Shown piece after piece: positions 17,834-26,132 of a stretch of 64,000 bases of DNA. The stretch lies in contig NZ_MSCQ01000002.1 in NCBI RefSeq assembly GCF_002954725.1, positions 62,001 through 126,000 of the forward strand, in the 5' to 3' direction. Under the pieces are notes generated by a model, which saw nothing but the letters and a program-made list of their open reading frames with translations, was not told where the DNA came from and did not search any database. Position numbers and translations under genes: made by a program. Numbering within the stretch: position 1 is the stretch's first letter; every line of letters starts with the position of its first letter. This DNA is from Photobacterium phosphoreum. Lineage in GTDB: Bacteria > Pseudomonadota > Gammaproteobacteria > Enterobacterales > Vibrionaceae.

Positions 17834-18990
17834 TACTGCATAGCCTTAAAATTATTTTGGCCGAAATCGCCACTGACAGTGCGATGACCAAATAGCTTAT
17901 TCATTTCTTCAAATGTTTTTTCAGGATCTAGGTTTTTAAATACGTTTGGATGGATCCATTTAGCAAAATATTCCATCGCAACTAAGTTATAAGGTGAATT
18001 GTAAAACGGCATATAAATCGAATAGACATTTTTAGTTTGATAAGCACTGACAGCTTGTAGCCAATCACGATCCATTAATGCTGATGTTGCGACTTTTATT
18101 GCAGTAGGGTTCGGATTGTAACCCAATGGAATACCGTGGGTGGGTTGTCCTTTATCATTAACCCAACCTGTTGTTTGCATAATATAAACATCAGGGTGAG
18201 CTGTAATCACGGTTTCTGGTGACATTTGTCCAGTGATCGCTCCTTTAAGCGGTTTATCGGCAATATTAATCGCGTTTAAAAACGGAATATAAGCCCCCAT
18301 ATTACCGCCAGCAAAAGTGCGACAACATGAATCACTGTAACCTGCCGCACGCTCAATAAAGACCCGCTTTGGTTTTAAGTTGGGATATTGGGCAAGGGTT
18401 TTTTTAATATCAGCAATATGATCAAGGTAATAGTGAGCAAATGCTTGTCCTTGGGCTGCTCGACCGACGGCTTTAGCCACTGTTTCAACTGAGCGAACTG
18501 TATTTTTTATTGGGTTCTCTCTAAAATCAACCGCAATCACTTTAATACCTGCTGCGTCCAATTTTTTTAATAAACCGTTATCTTGGGCTAATTTAATATT
18601 AGATAAATCAACGATAAATAAATCAGGTTTAGGTTTTAAATTAATGAACCGTTCAGCATCAAATTCGCCTGATTTTATTAATCCAATTTTGGGTACATGT
18701 TGGAGTGAAGGGTACTGTTTTACATAGTTGGCATACATGCTGGGTGCGGAAAATTGCATATCATCACGTGCTGCAACGAGATGTTTGGCTGCATCTTGTT
18801 GATAAATAATTTCAAGTAAAGGAAAAATACGGCTTGTTGATAACGCAATATTTTGTGGCTGGTGGTCAAACGTAATGGTGCGTCCGGCTACGTCGGTCAC
18901 TGTCATAGGGTAAGTGGCTGCAAAAGTGGTGAGTGACCAAAGAGTGCCAGCGCAAAGTGTAAGGACTTTCAGCTTATTTTTCACAATCAT
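17833..18990 (-). CDS. Iron-type ABC transporter periplasmic binding protein
   Basis: The protein (385 residues) has an N-terminal signal peptide (LTLCAGTLWSLTTFAA) and a TroA/FepB-type two-lobe fold. Typical text is MTVTDVAGRTITFDHQPQNIALSTSR near the mature N-terminus and IVDLSNIKLAQDNGLLKKLDAAGIKVIAVDF. It captures the chelate in the periplasm for the downstream permease and ATPase. No TonB-dependent receptor gene is adjacent, so the outer-membrane partner is elsewhere. Substrate identity is not visible from sequence. Confidence 0.88.
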   Translation of the reverse strand: MIVKNKLKVLTLCAGTLWSLTTFAATYPMTVTDVAGRTITFDHQPQNIALSTSRIFPLLEIIYQQDAAKHLVAARDDMQFSAPSMYANYVKQYPSLQHVPKIGLIKSGEFDAERFINLKPKPDLFIVDLSNIKLAQDNGLLKKLDAAGIKVIAVDFRENPIKNTVRSVETVAKAVGRAAQGQAFAHYYLDHIADIKKTLAQYPNLKPKRVFIERAAGYSDSCCRTFAGGNMGAYIPFLNAINIADKPLKGAITGQMSPETVITAHPDVYIMQTTGWVNDKGQPTHGIPLGYNPNPTAIKVATSALMDRDWLQAVSAYQTKNVYSIYMPFYNSPYNLVAMEYFAKWIHPNVFKNLDPEKTFEEMNKLFGHRTVSGDFGQNNFKAMQ

Positions 18991-19021
18991 ACCTACAGAG
19001 AATTATAAAAGCGAATACTAA

Positions 19022-19036
19022 TGAGAATAGTTATTA
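19022..19036 (-). promoter_or_regulatory. Fur-box-like site 1 upstream of the ABC importer
   Basis: TGAGAATAGTTATTA matches the 7-1-7 Fur pattern TGATAAT-n-ATTATCA at 12 of 14 positions. It lies about 30 bp upstream of the binding-protein start. Confidence 0.6.
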
Positions 19037-19078
19037 TTTTGAACTTAAATAAAAGCAAACTTAGTATGCATTTATGGC

Positions 19079-19097
19079 GCGGATGATTATCATTTGC
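19079..19097 (-). promoter_or_regulatory. Fur-box-like site 2 upstream of the ABC importer
   Basis: The window contains ATGATTATCAT (19083-19093), the exact 11-base core of the palindromic Fur consensus. In total 14 of 19 positions agree. It lies about 90 bp upstream of the binding-protein start, which suggests iron repression of the operon. Confidence 0.65.
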
Positions 19098-19280
19098 TTT
19101 TGAGTGTGTAAATTGTTTGAAATAGTGATAAATGATTTGAGATTTAGGTCGCAATATGAAAAAGTCGAGGTGCTTGTTTTGATAAGCAAAAAAACATAAC
19201 AATACTAATTATAATAAAGTTATTAACCATTATCTGCATTCATGCTCAGCAGTAATGAGAGGTAACAAAGAGGAACGGCT

Positions 19281-19982
19281 ATGTCATTAGTTATACCAAT
19301 GGTTATCCTTATGCAGCAGCACTTAGCAGCAGAAGGCAGCACACTTGTTGCAAAAAAAATGCAGTATGATCTTAATAGTCGACAACCTTTTTATGGTGTT
19401 AGCCCTGAAAAGCGTCACAAAATATTTCAATTAGCGATTGCACATACCAGTATTGATAGCATAGAGAACTATCACCGCTTATTATTGTGGTTATGGTCGG
19501 GTGTTTATCGAGAAGAACGTTATTTAGCCTTAGATGCTGGTGAATATTATTCTGAATATCAAACAGCAGCCTCTTTTAATGTTTATCTTGAGATGTTGGA
19601 AACCGCAGCTAATGTTGATATTTTAGATCGCCTTGCGACTAATTTGATCGGTAAGGTTATACTTCAAGATAAAGCGTTAGAATGTTATCTGATTCAATGG
19701 CGTGAGTCAGACAGTACATGGTTAAAACGTGCTTCAGTATTAGCGCACTTACATCATAAGCAACAGACCAATGTAGTGCTGTTAACGGAAACTATTTTAT
19801 ATCTTGCCGCTGATAAGTCGATGCTCGTACAACAAGCGATGGGGCAAGTGTTAAATGCTTATAGTCAAGTTGACTTTGCTTTTGTCGATAGTTTTATAAA
19901 AGACAATATGACCTTATTAACGCCACTGTGCCGACGTGAGGCAAGAAAACTCACAATGATGGTAAATAGCACAGTTGATTAA
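19281..19982 (+). CDS. AlkD-like DNA alkylation repair (HEAT-repeat) protein
   Basis: The protein (233 residues, all-helical) resembles the AlkD family of HEAT-like-repeat DNA glycosylases, which excise alkylated bases. Signature text includes FYGVSPEKRHKIFQLA near residue 36, LLLWLWSGVYREERYLALD near 68-86 and the later NVDILDRLATNLIGKV and WLKRASVLAHL. These last two sit where the catalytic Asp and the DNA-binding Arg are expected. Family assignment is by visual similarity, so activity is unproven. GAGGAACGGCT precedes the ATG. Confidence 0.72.
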   Translation: MSLVIPMVILMQQHLAAEGSTLVAKKMQYDLNSRQPFYGVSPEKRHKIFQLAIAHTSIDSIENYHRLLLWLWSGVYREERYLALDAGEYYSEYQTAASFNVYLEMLETAANVDILDRLATNLIGKVILQDKALECYLIQWRESDSTWLKRASVLAHLHHKQQTNVVLLTETILYLAADKSMLVQQAMGQVLNAYSQVDFAFVDSFIKDNMTLLTPLCRREARKLTMMVNSTVD

Positions 19983-20111
19983 AATTACCGATGTTTGATG
20001 GCTTGTTGCTATCTATATGGTGCTTTTTTTGCTACAACACCTAACGAAATTAACGTCTATTCGATTATGGGTAGGCGTTATTGTTTTTTAATGTTTAGTG
20101 TGGGTTTCTCA

Positions 20112-20771
20112 ATGCAATTATATCAACAAGATGCCGTCGAATGGTTGTCTTCATTAGCGGATAATAGTATCGATCTTTTGATTACTGATCCTCCCTATGA
20201 ATCGTTAGAAAAGCATCGAAAAATAGGTACAACCACGCGTTTAAAAAACAGTAAATCTTCAAGTAATCAGTGGTTTGATATATTTCCTAATCAACGGTTT
20301 CAAACCTTGCTTGAGCAGGCATATCGCGTTTTAAAACCCAATAGTCACTTTTATCTTTTCTGCGATCAAGAAACAATGTTTTATATAAAACCCATCGCAG
20401 AGCAAGTCGGATTTAAGTTTTGGAAGCCGATAGTGTGGGATAAAGTCGCAATAGGCATGGGCTATCATTATCGCGCCCGTTATGAATTTATTCTTTTCTT
20501 TGAAAAAGGCAAACGTAAGTTAGCCAATTTATCTATTCCTGATGTTCTTGAATTTAAACGTGTTTATCGTGGCTACCCGACAGAAAAGCCAGTCCCTTTG
20601 ATCGCAACCTTAATTGAGCAAAGCTCTGTTGAAGGAGATATTGTTGCTGATCCTTTTTTTGGATCAGGTTCAACTTTAGTTGCAGCGCAACAATTGCAAC
20701 GTCAAGCATGGGGTAATGATATTTCAGATGCCGCGCACCAACATCTGCGCAGTAGAGTGTTGTCATTGTAA
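20112..20771 (+). CDS. Orphan DNA methyltransferase (DPPY type)
   Basis: This amino-methyltransferase (N6-adenine or N4-cytosine) has the catalytic motif DPPY at residues 26-29 (LLITDPPYE) and the S-adenosylmethionine motif DPFFGSGST near 179. Motif IV precedes motif I, which is the beta-class order. I chose the ATG at 20112 (MQLYQQDAVEWLSSL) because family members begin just before this segment. The frame stays open upstream, with ATGs at 20067 and 20091, and no start has a strong ribosome binding site. No restriction endonuclease or specificity gene is next to it. The recognition site cannot be read from sequence. Confidence 0.85.
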   Translation: MQLYQQDAVEWLSSLADNSIDLLITDPPYESLEKHRKIGTTTRLKNSKSSSNQWFDIFPNQRFQTLLEQAYRVLKPNSHFYLFCDQETMFYIKPIAEQVGFKFWKPIVWDKVAIGMGYHYRARYEFILFFEKGKRKLANLSIPDVLEFKRVYRGYPTEKPVPLIATLIEQSSVEGDIVADPFFGSGSTLVAAQQLQRQAWGNDISDAAHQHLRSRVLSL

Positions 20772-20776
20772 GATTC

Positions 20777-20822
20777 GGTGCTAGGTGCTAGGTGCTAGGT
20801 GCTAGGTGCTAGGTGCTAGGTG
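20777..20822 (+). repeat. Heptamer tandem repeat (GGTGCTA)6 plus partial unit
   Basis: Six perfect copies of GGTGCTA run from 20777 to 20818, followed by GGTG. The array fills the gap between the methyltransferase stop and the LysR start, ending 25 bp before the GTG. It is a candidate slippage-prone leader. Confidence 0.95.
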
Positions 20823-20847
20823 TAGATCGTTGATAAGGATGTTGTAA

Positions 20848-21774
20848 GTGAAGAATTTTGATATAAATTTATTACGTATATTGCATGTACTGCTGGAAGA
20901 ACAAAGCGTTACTGCCGCCGCCGCACGACTTCACCTAAGTCAATCTGCGGTTAGTAAGCAGTTGGCTAAATTACGTGAAACATTTGCAGATCCTTTATTT
21001 GAGCGTACACCTTATGGTTTACGCCCAACACCTAAAGCGCTGTCATTATCTGATTCTGTGTCTGATATTTTGCAGCAGGTAAATCAGCTAACGCGGGCAG
21101 AAATATTTGATCCTGCGCAGAGTCAGCGTCAGTTTCATATTGATCTGGTAGAAACCGCTTATTCGTTAACTTATCCACGTTTTATGCCCCAATTGTTGCA
21201 GCAAGCGCCTGATATTAGCTTAACCAGTAAAACATGGAATGATGATAGTTTGCAGCGATTAATACGCTGTGAAATTGATTTTGGTATTGGTATTTTTGAA
21301 TGGGATGAGCGCTCATCAAGTCACTACCGACATGTACCACCGTCATTGAATTATATTGAGTTAGCGCGTGATTATCCGGTGTGTTTAATGCGTAAAGATC
21401 ATCCCGCATTGAATGAACCTTGGAGTTTGGATGTGTTTTTGAAATACCGCCATTTACAAGTCAGTATTGGTGGGCTTAAGCGATGGCTATTAGATGAAAT
21501 ATTAGCATTAGACCATAAACAGCTTGATAATGCGGTTAATATGACTGATTTCTATGCAGCTATAAAGCTTTGTGAACAAAGTGATTTGTTTATGTGTTAT
21601 CCCTCAGTTTCAGCATTAGCAATGATTGAATATACCGATCTCGTTAGTCGCCCTATTCCTATTGAATTAGAGCCCGGCGGATATTTATTATTATGGAATA
21701 AGCATTTTGATTTAGATCCTAGTCATCAATGGTTACGCCAGTTAATTACTCATGGTATGGATTTAATAAAATAA
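20848..21774 (+). CDS. LysR-family transcriptional regulator
   Basis: The protein (308 residues) has an N-terminal winged helix-turn-helix (LLRILHVLLEEQSVTAAAARLHLSQ, then SAVSKQLAKLRETFADPLFERTPYGLRPT, residues about 6-63). An effector-binding domain of the periplasmic-binding type follows. The start is GTG at 20848, with AAGGA nine bases upstream. Its target and ligand are unknown, and no divergent partner gene is present. The heptamer array just upstream lies in its leader or promoter. Confidence 0.92.
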   Translation: MKNFDINLLRILHVLLEEQSVTAAAARLHLSQSAVSKQLAKLRETFADPLFERTPYGLRPTPKALSLSDSVSDILQQVNQLTRAEIFDPAQSQRQFHIDLVETAYSLTYPRFMPQLLQQAPDISLTSKTWNDDSLQRLIRCEIDFGIGIFEWDERSSSHYRHVPPSLNYIELARDYPVCLMRKDHPALNEPWSLDVFLKYRHLQVSIGGLKRWLLDEILALDHKQLDNAVNMTDFYAAIKLCEQSDLFMCYPSVSALAMIEYTDLVSRPIPIELEPGGYLLLWNKHFDLDPSHQWLRQLITHGMDLIK

Positions 21775-21898
21775 ACGTGCACAAATGAAAAATAATTGCT
21801 CATGTTCTACAACATAAGTCACTAGTATCTTAAATGTAATGGCGTATCTTATTTAAATATAGTGTAGTTATTATAATTAAATGATAAGGCTGGTATTT

Positions 21899-22144
21899 AT
21901 GTCTCCTGCAGATAAAAAACTCTTAGATCAGATGATGACTCTTGAAGGTAAAGATTTTACGCACCTAACGGTGGCTGAAAAAGCAATATTTACTGCTTTT
22001 AAAGCGCGTGAGCATGACTTTGGGGTGAGTATTGATATTGCAACGGAAGCACCTATTGGCGATTTAGGTCAAGGGACTTCTGAGTATGAAATCAATGAGG
22101 AAGAAAAAAATTATCCTCGTGAAATTATTATTAAACAAGATTAA
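21899..22144 (+). CDS. Small acidic hypothetical protein
   Basis: This 81-residue cytoplasmic protein starts at the ATG at 21899 (MSPADKKLLDQMM), with AAGGCTGG upstream. An in-frame ATG at 21881 would add six residues. It is acidic and ends EEEKNYPREIIIKQD. I recognise no domain. A hairpin follows the stop directly. Confidence 0.6.
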   Translation: MSPADKKLLDQMMTLEGKDFTHLTVAEKAIFTAFKAREHDFGVSIDIATEAPIGDLGQGTSEYEINEEEKNYPREIIIKQD

Positions 22145-22150
22145 AAATAA

Positions 22151-22190
22151 ATTCTGTCGTTATTGTTAACGACAGAATAGTTATTTAAAT
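22151..22190 (+). terminator. Hairpin terminator after the small acidic protein
   Basis: A perfect 12-bp stem (22151-22162 with 22167-22178, ATTCTGTCGTTA) has a four-base loop and is followed by AGTTATTTAAAT. The rest of the gap to 22419 is very AT-rich, with no recognisable gene. Confidence 0.75.
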
Positions 22191-22419
22191 ATTATGACTT
22201 ATTAATTGTTTTATACATTTAAAATAAAGTAAAAATAAGGAGATAATTGATTTTCAATTAGTTATATTTCATTTTAAGTTTATTAATTATGATAGAAAGG
22301 TGACGTCATTCATTTTGGATTCATTTTCAACGCTTAATATAATAAATATTGAATCAGTTTATTTATAGTCACATTTTTCATTTATTTTTAAGTTATGTAA
22401 ATACGCATAAGAGGTAGAT

Positions 22420-23118
22420 ATGAAACGTTTAGCGATGGCAATTACAGGTATTATAGCGGTTACTTGTTTAAGTGCTGCTGCATGGGCTGATACCAGTATT
22501 ACAACGATTAAGGTATATGAAAATCCAAGCGTTACATCTCCTGTGGTTGAAACAATAAAATCTGAAGTGCCGTTAATTACGATTTATCAAAATAATGGTT
22601 GGGAAAAGGTTGGTGATACAACTAATGGTAATACTGGTTGGATCCAAAGTGTTGATCGACAAATGCTAGCTAAAGCCAACACCAAGGTTTTACCTGACCA
22701 AACAACGGATACTATAAAAACTAAAGATGGCGAGAAGAGTGTGACTAAAGGTGTCTTGCAAACTCCGCAAGGTCCATTCCATTATGAAATTGTGCAGTTC
22801 CAAGGTAGTAATCATAATCAAAAAGTAGATAAGAAGTTTTTTGATGCGATGCAAAAGCAACAACTTGATATGAACCAAGCTTTTGCCAATTCTTGGAATA
22901 CAATGGGTAGCCCTAGTGATTTTAATGCTATGCAATCTAATATGACGCAGTTAATGCACCAGCAACAACAGCAGATGTTAGTGATGCAGCAACAATTTCA
23001 ACAAGCAGGGCTAACCTCGCCAACCCAAGTTAAATTAAGTGCTCATGTTACAACCCCAGCAAAAGAGGCGGCATCTACTGCTGCTCCTTCAACTGGTACG
23101 GTTACTGCGACTAAATAA
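22420..23118 (+). CDS. Secreted SH3-domain protein with Gln/Met-rich region
   Basis: The protein (232 residues) has a signal peptide ending AAAWA near residue 23. A bacterial SH3-type domain follows (residues about 26-80: IKVYENPSVTSPVVETI, NNGWEKVGDTTNGNTGWIQ), a fold common in cell-wall-associated proteins. A low-complexity Gln/Met region comes next (QLMHQQQQQMLVMQQQFQQ, near 176-194), then an Ala/Thr/Pro tail. Envelope location is likely and the precise role unknown. GAGGTAG is the ribosome binding site. Confidence 0.75.
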   Translation: MKRLAMAITGIIAVTCLSAAAWADTSITTIKVYENPSVTSPVVETIKSEVPLITIYQNNGWEKVGDTTNGNTGWIQSVDRQMLAKANTKVLPDQTTDTIKTKDGEKSVTKGVLQTPQGPFHYEIVQFQGSNHNQKVDKKFFDAMQKQQLDMNQAFANSWNTMGSPSDFNAMQSNMTQLMHQQQQQMLVMQQQFQQAGLTSPTQVKLSAHVTTPAKEAASTAAPSTGTVTATK

Positions 23119-23165
23119 ACGCATTCTATTATCCAGTAAAAAGAAGTGGATAATATAATGGTACA

Positions 23166-23204
23166 GCCCCCTATTAATATTTAAATTAATAGAGGGCTTT
23201 TTAT
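23166..23204. terminator. Bidirectional terminator between converging genes
   Basis: A 13-bp stem with one mismatch (23166-23178 with 23185-23197, GCCCCCTATTAAT) is followed by TTTTTATTATT on the + strand. It separates the SH3 gene from the minus-strand transporter-acyltransferase gene. Confidence 0.82.
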
Positions 23205-25066
23205 TATTTAGTTATTATTAGTTGTTGCACAATGTATTGTAGTTTAGATGCTGTTACTTCTTGCGGTGGTACTGGCGTTGATGCGACCACTTCTAATTGT
23301 GAACGGAAACGTTTAATTGCCGTTATTACACTAAATTTTCCCTGATAGCTAAAGATAGAACCATATATACCTTTTAATGCCATCGGTACCACAGGAACGG
23401 GTGTACGTGTGATAATTACCTCAATACCGCGTTTAAAGTCATTTAACGCACCAGTTCGAGTGATTTTTCCTTCGGGAAAGATACACACCAGATGACCATC
23501 CTGTAGTGCTTTTTCTACTTGATTAAACGCATTTCGGTAAATTTTTGGTGACGCTTTTTGAGAACAAATAGGGATTGTTTTAGCCCATTTAAAGAAGTAT
23601 TTAGCAAGTGGTAAATTGGCGATGCTCCTATCCATAACAAAACGTACTGGACGACGACTGGCTGCACCAATCAATAATGCATCAACAAAACTAACATGAT
23701 TACAAATTAATACGGCTGGGCCGGTGTCTGGAATATTATTTAATCCGGTTGATTTTATGCGGTATAACACGCGAGTGATCATCCATATTACAAACCGTAA
23801 TACAAATTCTTGCACTTGGCTAAAGACATAAAGAGCAACAGCTGCATTAATTATTGCGATAATTAATAATAAAGTGGGAATAGAAACATTAAATATGGTG
23901 AGCATGACAATAGAAAATACGGCACTCAACACCATAAATAAGGCATTAAGTACGTTATTACCTGCGATAATTTGGGCTCGATGAGTCACATCACTACGTT
24001 GTTGAATTAAGGCATTGAGTGGTACAACAAAAATACTGCCCGACATACTTAATAGCATTAAATCTAATAGCATTCGTGTGTTTGCGCTCAAAAATTCCGT
24101 CATAGTTATTTGATCATGGGTGACAATGTGTTGGCTAGCAAAATAAAGATCAATACCAAAGATACTAATGCCAAGAGCGCCGAGAGGAATAATTCCCAGT
24201 TCAACGTGATCTCCCGATAAGGTTTCACAGACTAATGCGCCAAAGGCAATCCCCACGGAAAATACTGTTAGTAATAAAGTGACATATTGTGGATTATCGT
24301 TAATGAGTAATTTAGCAAAATTAGGTAATTGAGTCAGGTAAGTTGCCCCAACAAACCAAAACCAACTAATGGCTAAGATGGATAAATACACAGTCCGGTT
24401 TTGTCTTGTGATGCGCACTGTGTGTATTATTTGTGTAATAGGGTTCCAATTAATCTTTAACTGAGGATTATTTGCAGTTGCTTTGGGGATAAATAAACTA
24501 CTGATGAAACCCGTAAAAGAAATCACGACTACAAGCATAGCGGCAATCATGACACGATTCTCATGACTAAAAATATACCCTGCTGCTAATGTACCACCTA
24601 AAATAGCGAGAAACGTTCCCATCTCAACTAATGCATTACCAGCCAGTAATGTTTTTGATGATAAATGTTGTGGCATTAAGGCAAATTTTACGGGTCCAAA
24701 GAAAGCAGATTGTGCTCCCATAACAAATAATATGATCAGTAGGGCTGGTATTGATTGCCAATAAATAGCGACAGCACCTGCGAGCATAATGCCAAACTCA
24801 ATCATTTTTAAGTATTTAATCAAGCGGGATTTTTCATATTTATCCGCTAATTGCCCCCCAATGGGAGACAATAAAAAGAAAGGGAAAATAAATAAAGCAG
24901 CGGCAACATTAACCAATACTGTACTGTGCGTTTGACTGTAAACACTAGAAAACACGATAATTAAGAGTAAAAAGTTTTTATACAAATTATCGTTAAATGC
25001 CCCTAACGCTTGGGTAATAAAAAAAGGCAGAAAGCGTTGTTGTTTTAATAAAGAAAACTGACTCAT
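23204..25066 (-). CDS. MFS (LplT-like) transporter fused to PlsC-type acyltransferase
   Basis: The N-terminal ~420 residues form a 12-helix MFS transporter that begins like LplT (FLPFFITQALGAFNDNLYKN). The C-terminal ~200 residues are a glycerophospholipid acyltransferase with HVSFVD near 458 (the HX4D motif) and FPEGKITR near 529. LplT flips lysophospholipids inward and Aas re-acylates them in enterobacteria. Here both activities appear in one chain, but the AMP-ligase domain of Aas is absent. I chose the ATG at 25066 (MSQFSLLKQQ), where GAGGATAACC precedes it, over an upstream in-frame start at 25147. Confidence 0.88.
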   Translation of the reverse strand: MSQFSLLKQQRFLPFFITQALGAFNDNLYKNFLLLIIVFSSVYSQTHSTVLVNVAAALFIFPFFLLSPIGGQLADKYEKSRLIKYLKMIEFGIMLAGAVAIYWQSIPALLIILFVMGAQSAFFGPVKFALMPQHLSSKTLLAGNALVEMGTFLAILGGTLAAGYIFSHENRVMIAAMLVVVISFTGFISSLFIPKATANNPQLKINWNPITQIIHTVRITRQNRTVYLSILAISWFWFVGATYLTQLPNFAKLLINDNPQYVTLLLTVFSVGIAFGALVCETLSGDHVELGIIPLGALGISIFGIDLYFASQHIVTHDQITMTEFLSANTRMLLDLMLLSMSGSIFVVPLNALIQQRSDVTHRAQIIAGNNVLNALFMVLSAVFSIVMLTIFNVSIPTLLLIIAIINAAVALYVFSQVQEFVLRFVIWMITRVLYRIKSTGLNNIPDTGPAVLICNHVSFVDALLIGAASRRPVRFVMDRSIANLPLAKYFFKWAKTIPICSQKASPKIYRNAFNQVEKALQDGHLVCIFPEGKITRTGALNDFKRGIEVIITRTPVPVVPMALKGIYGSIFSYQGKFSVITAIKRFRSQLEVVASTPVPPQEVTASKLQYIVQQLIITK

Positions 25067-25250
25067 GGTTATCCTCATACTTGTTGCATGACTAACGATA
25101 TTTTTTGAATGTGATAATAGCATAGCACCCAATAAAACATTGTACAATTAGGGTTGTGTTTAATTTTTACATACTGTTCGATATTAAACAAAAATGGCAG
25201 CTTGAGATTATTTTGCGTATGGTGTTTATTTTAGTTGATAGATATAAATA

Positions 25251-26003
25251 ATGATCACTGATATTCATTGCCACTTAGAATCAGTCGAGCCTGAAAATAT
25301 AGCGCTATTTATTGGCGGAGGTAACAAGATAGGTGCAGTATCAATGACACTTGAGAGTGCGCAGCAGTTACTAATATTAAAGCGACAATATCCTGATGCG
25401 ATTGAACTATTTTTAGGTGTCCACCCCGAAGCGACTACTGATGAAACAATGATAAAAGCGGTTATTGCGTTGATTCATCAACATCGCGATTTGCTCAGTG
25501 GTATTGGTGAAATTGGGGTTCCTTTCTTTTATTTAGATGATAAAACGGCGACTGAAAAGCAACAGCTTAAGCGGCAAGGTGCACAGTTAATGGCACGTTT
25601 TGTTGCGATTGCCGCGGATTATAATTTACCGGTTAATCTACATGTTGTCGAAGATGATATTGAGTTAGCACTACCTATATTGCAACAATATGGTGTTGAA
25701 GGGGCTTTATTTCATTGGTATGAAGGTACTGCGATACAGTTAGCGCGGTTGCATCAACAAGGACATTTTATTTCGGTTAGCCCGTGGATTTTTGTCGATG
25801 ATCATTATTGGCAATTTGTGCAAACCATACCACTGTCGATGGTGTTGGTTGAGTCTGATGCGCCATGTCAATATAACGGTAAAAAAGGTGATCCAAGTAT
25901 GATCGTTGATGTTGTTGCCGCGTTAGCTAAACACCATCAAATATCCGTTGATGACTTAACTGCAGTATTAGCGCTTAATACTCGTAAATATCTAAGAAAA
26001 TAG
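25251..26003 (+). CDS. TatD-like metal-dependent hydrolase
   Basis: The protein (250 residues) is an amidohydrolase-superfamily TIM barrel of the TatD type. The metal motif is H6-x-H8 (DIHCHLE). GIGEIGVPFFY supplies the bridging Glu, NLHVVED and HWYEG supply His ligands, and VESDAP supplies the Asp. TatD proteins act as DNases or related phosphohydrolases, and the substrate of this subgroup is uncertain. It stands alone, 129 bp before the HflX-type gene. Confidence 0.8.
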   Translation: MITDIHCHLESVEPENIALFIGGGNKIGAVSMTLESAQQLLILKRQYPDAIELFLGVHPEATTDETMIKAVIALIHQHRDLLSGIGEIGVPFFYLDDKTATEKQQLKRQGAQLMARFVAIAADYNLPVNLHVVEDDIELALPILQQYGVEGALFHWYEGTAIQLARLHQQGHFISVSPWIFVDDHYWQFVQTIPLSMVLVESDAPCQYNGKKGDPSMIVDVVAALAKHHQISVDDLTAVLALNTRKYLRK

Positions 26004-26132
26004 GCTTAAACTGGCATACGTTTAAGCGATTATCTAAACGATAACCTATTTTTATATAAAGCTGGTTGATAACAGCGTAGGATGAAACAAATATAAAAAA
26101 TAGGGTGCGCGTATGTGCACGAATAGAAAATT

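Noticed and set aside
20777..20822. CRISPR-like array
   Set aside because: The units are 7 bp, contiguous and without spacers.
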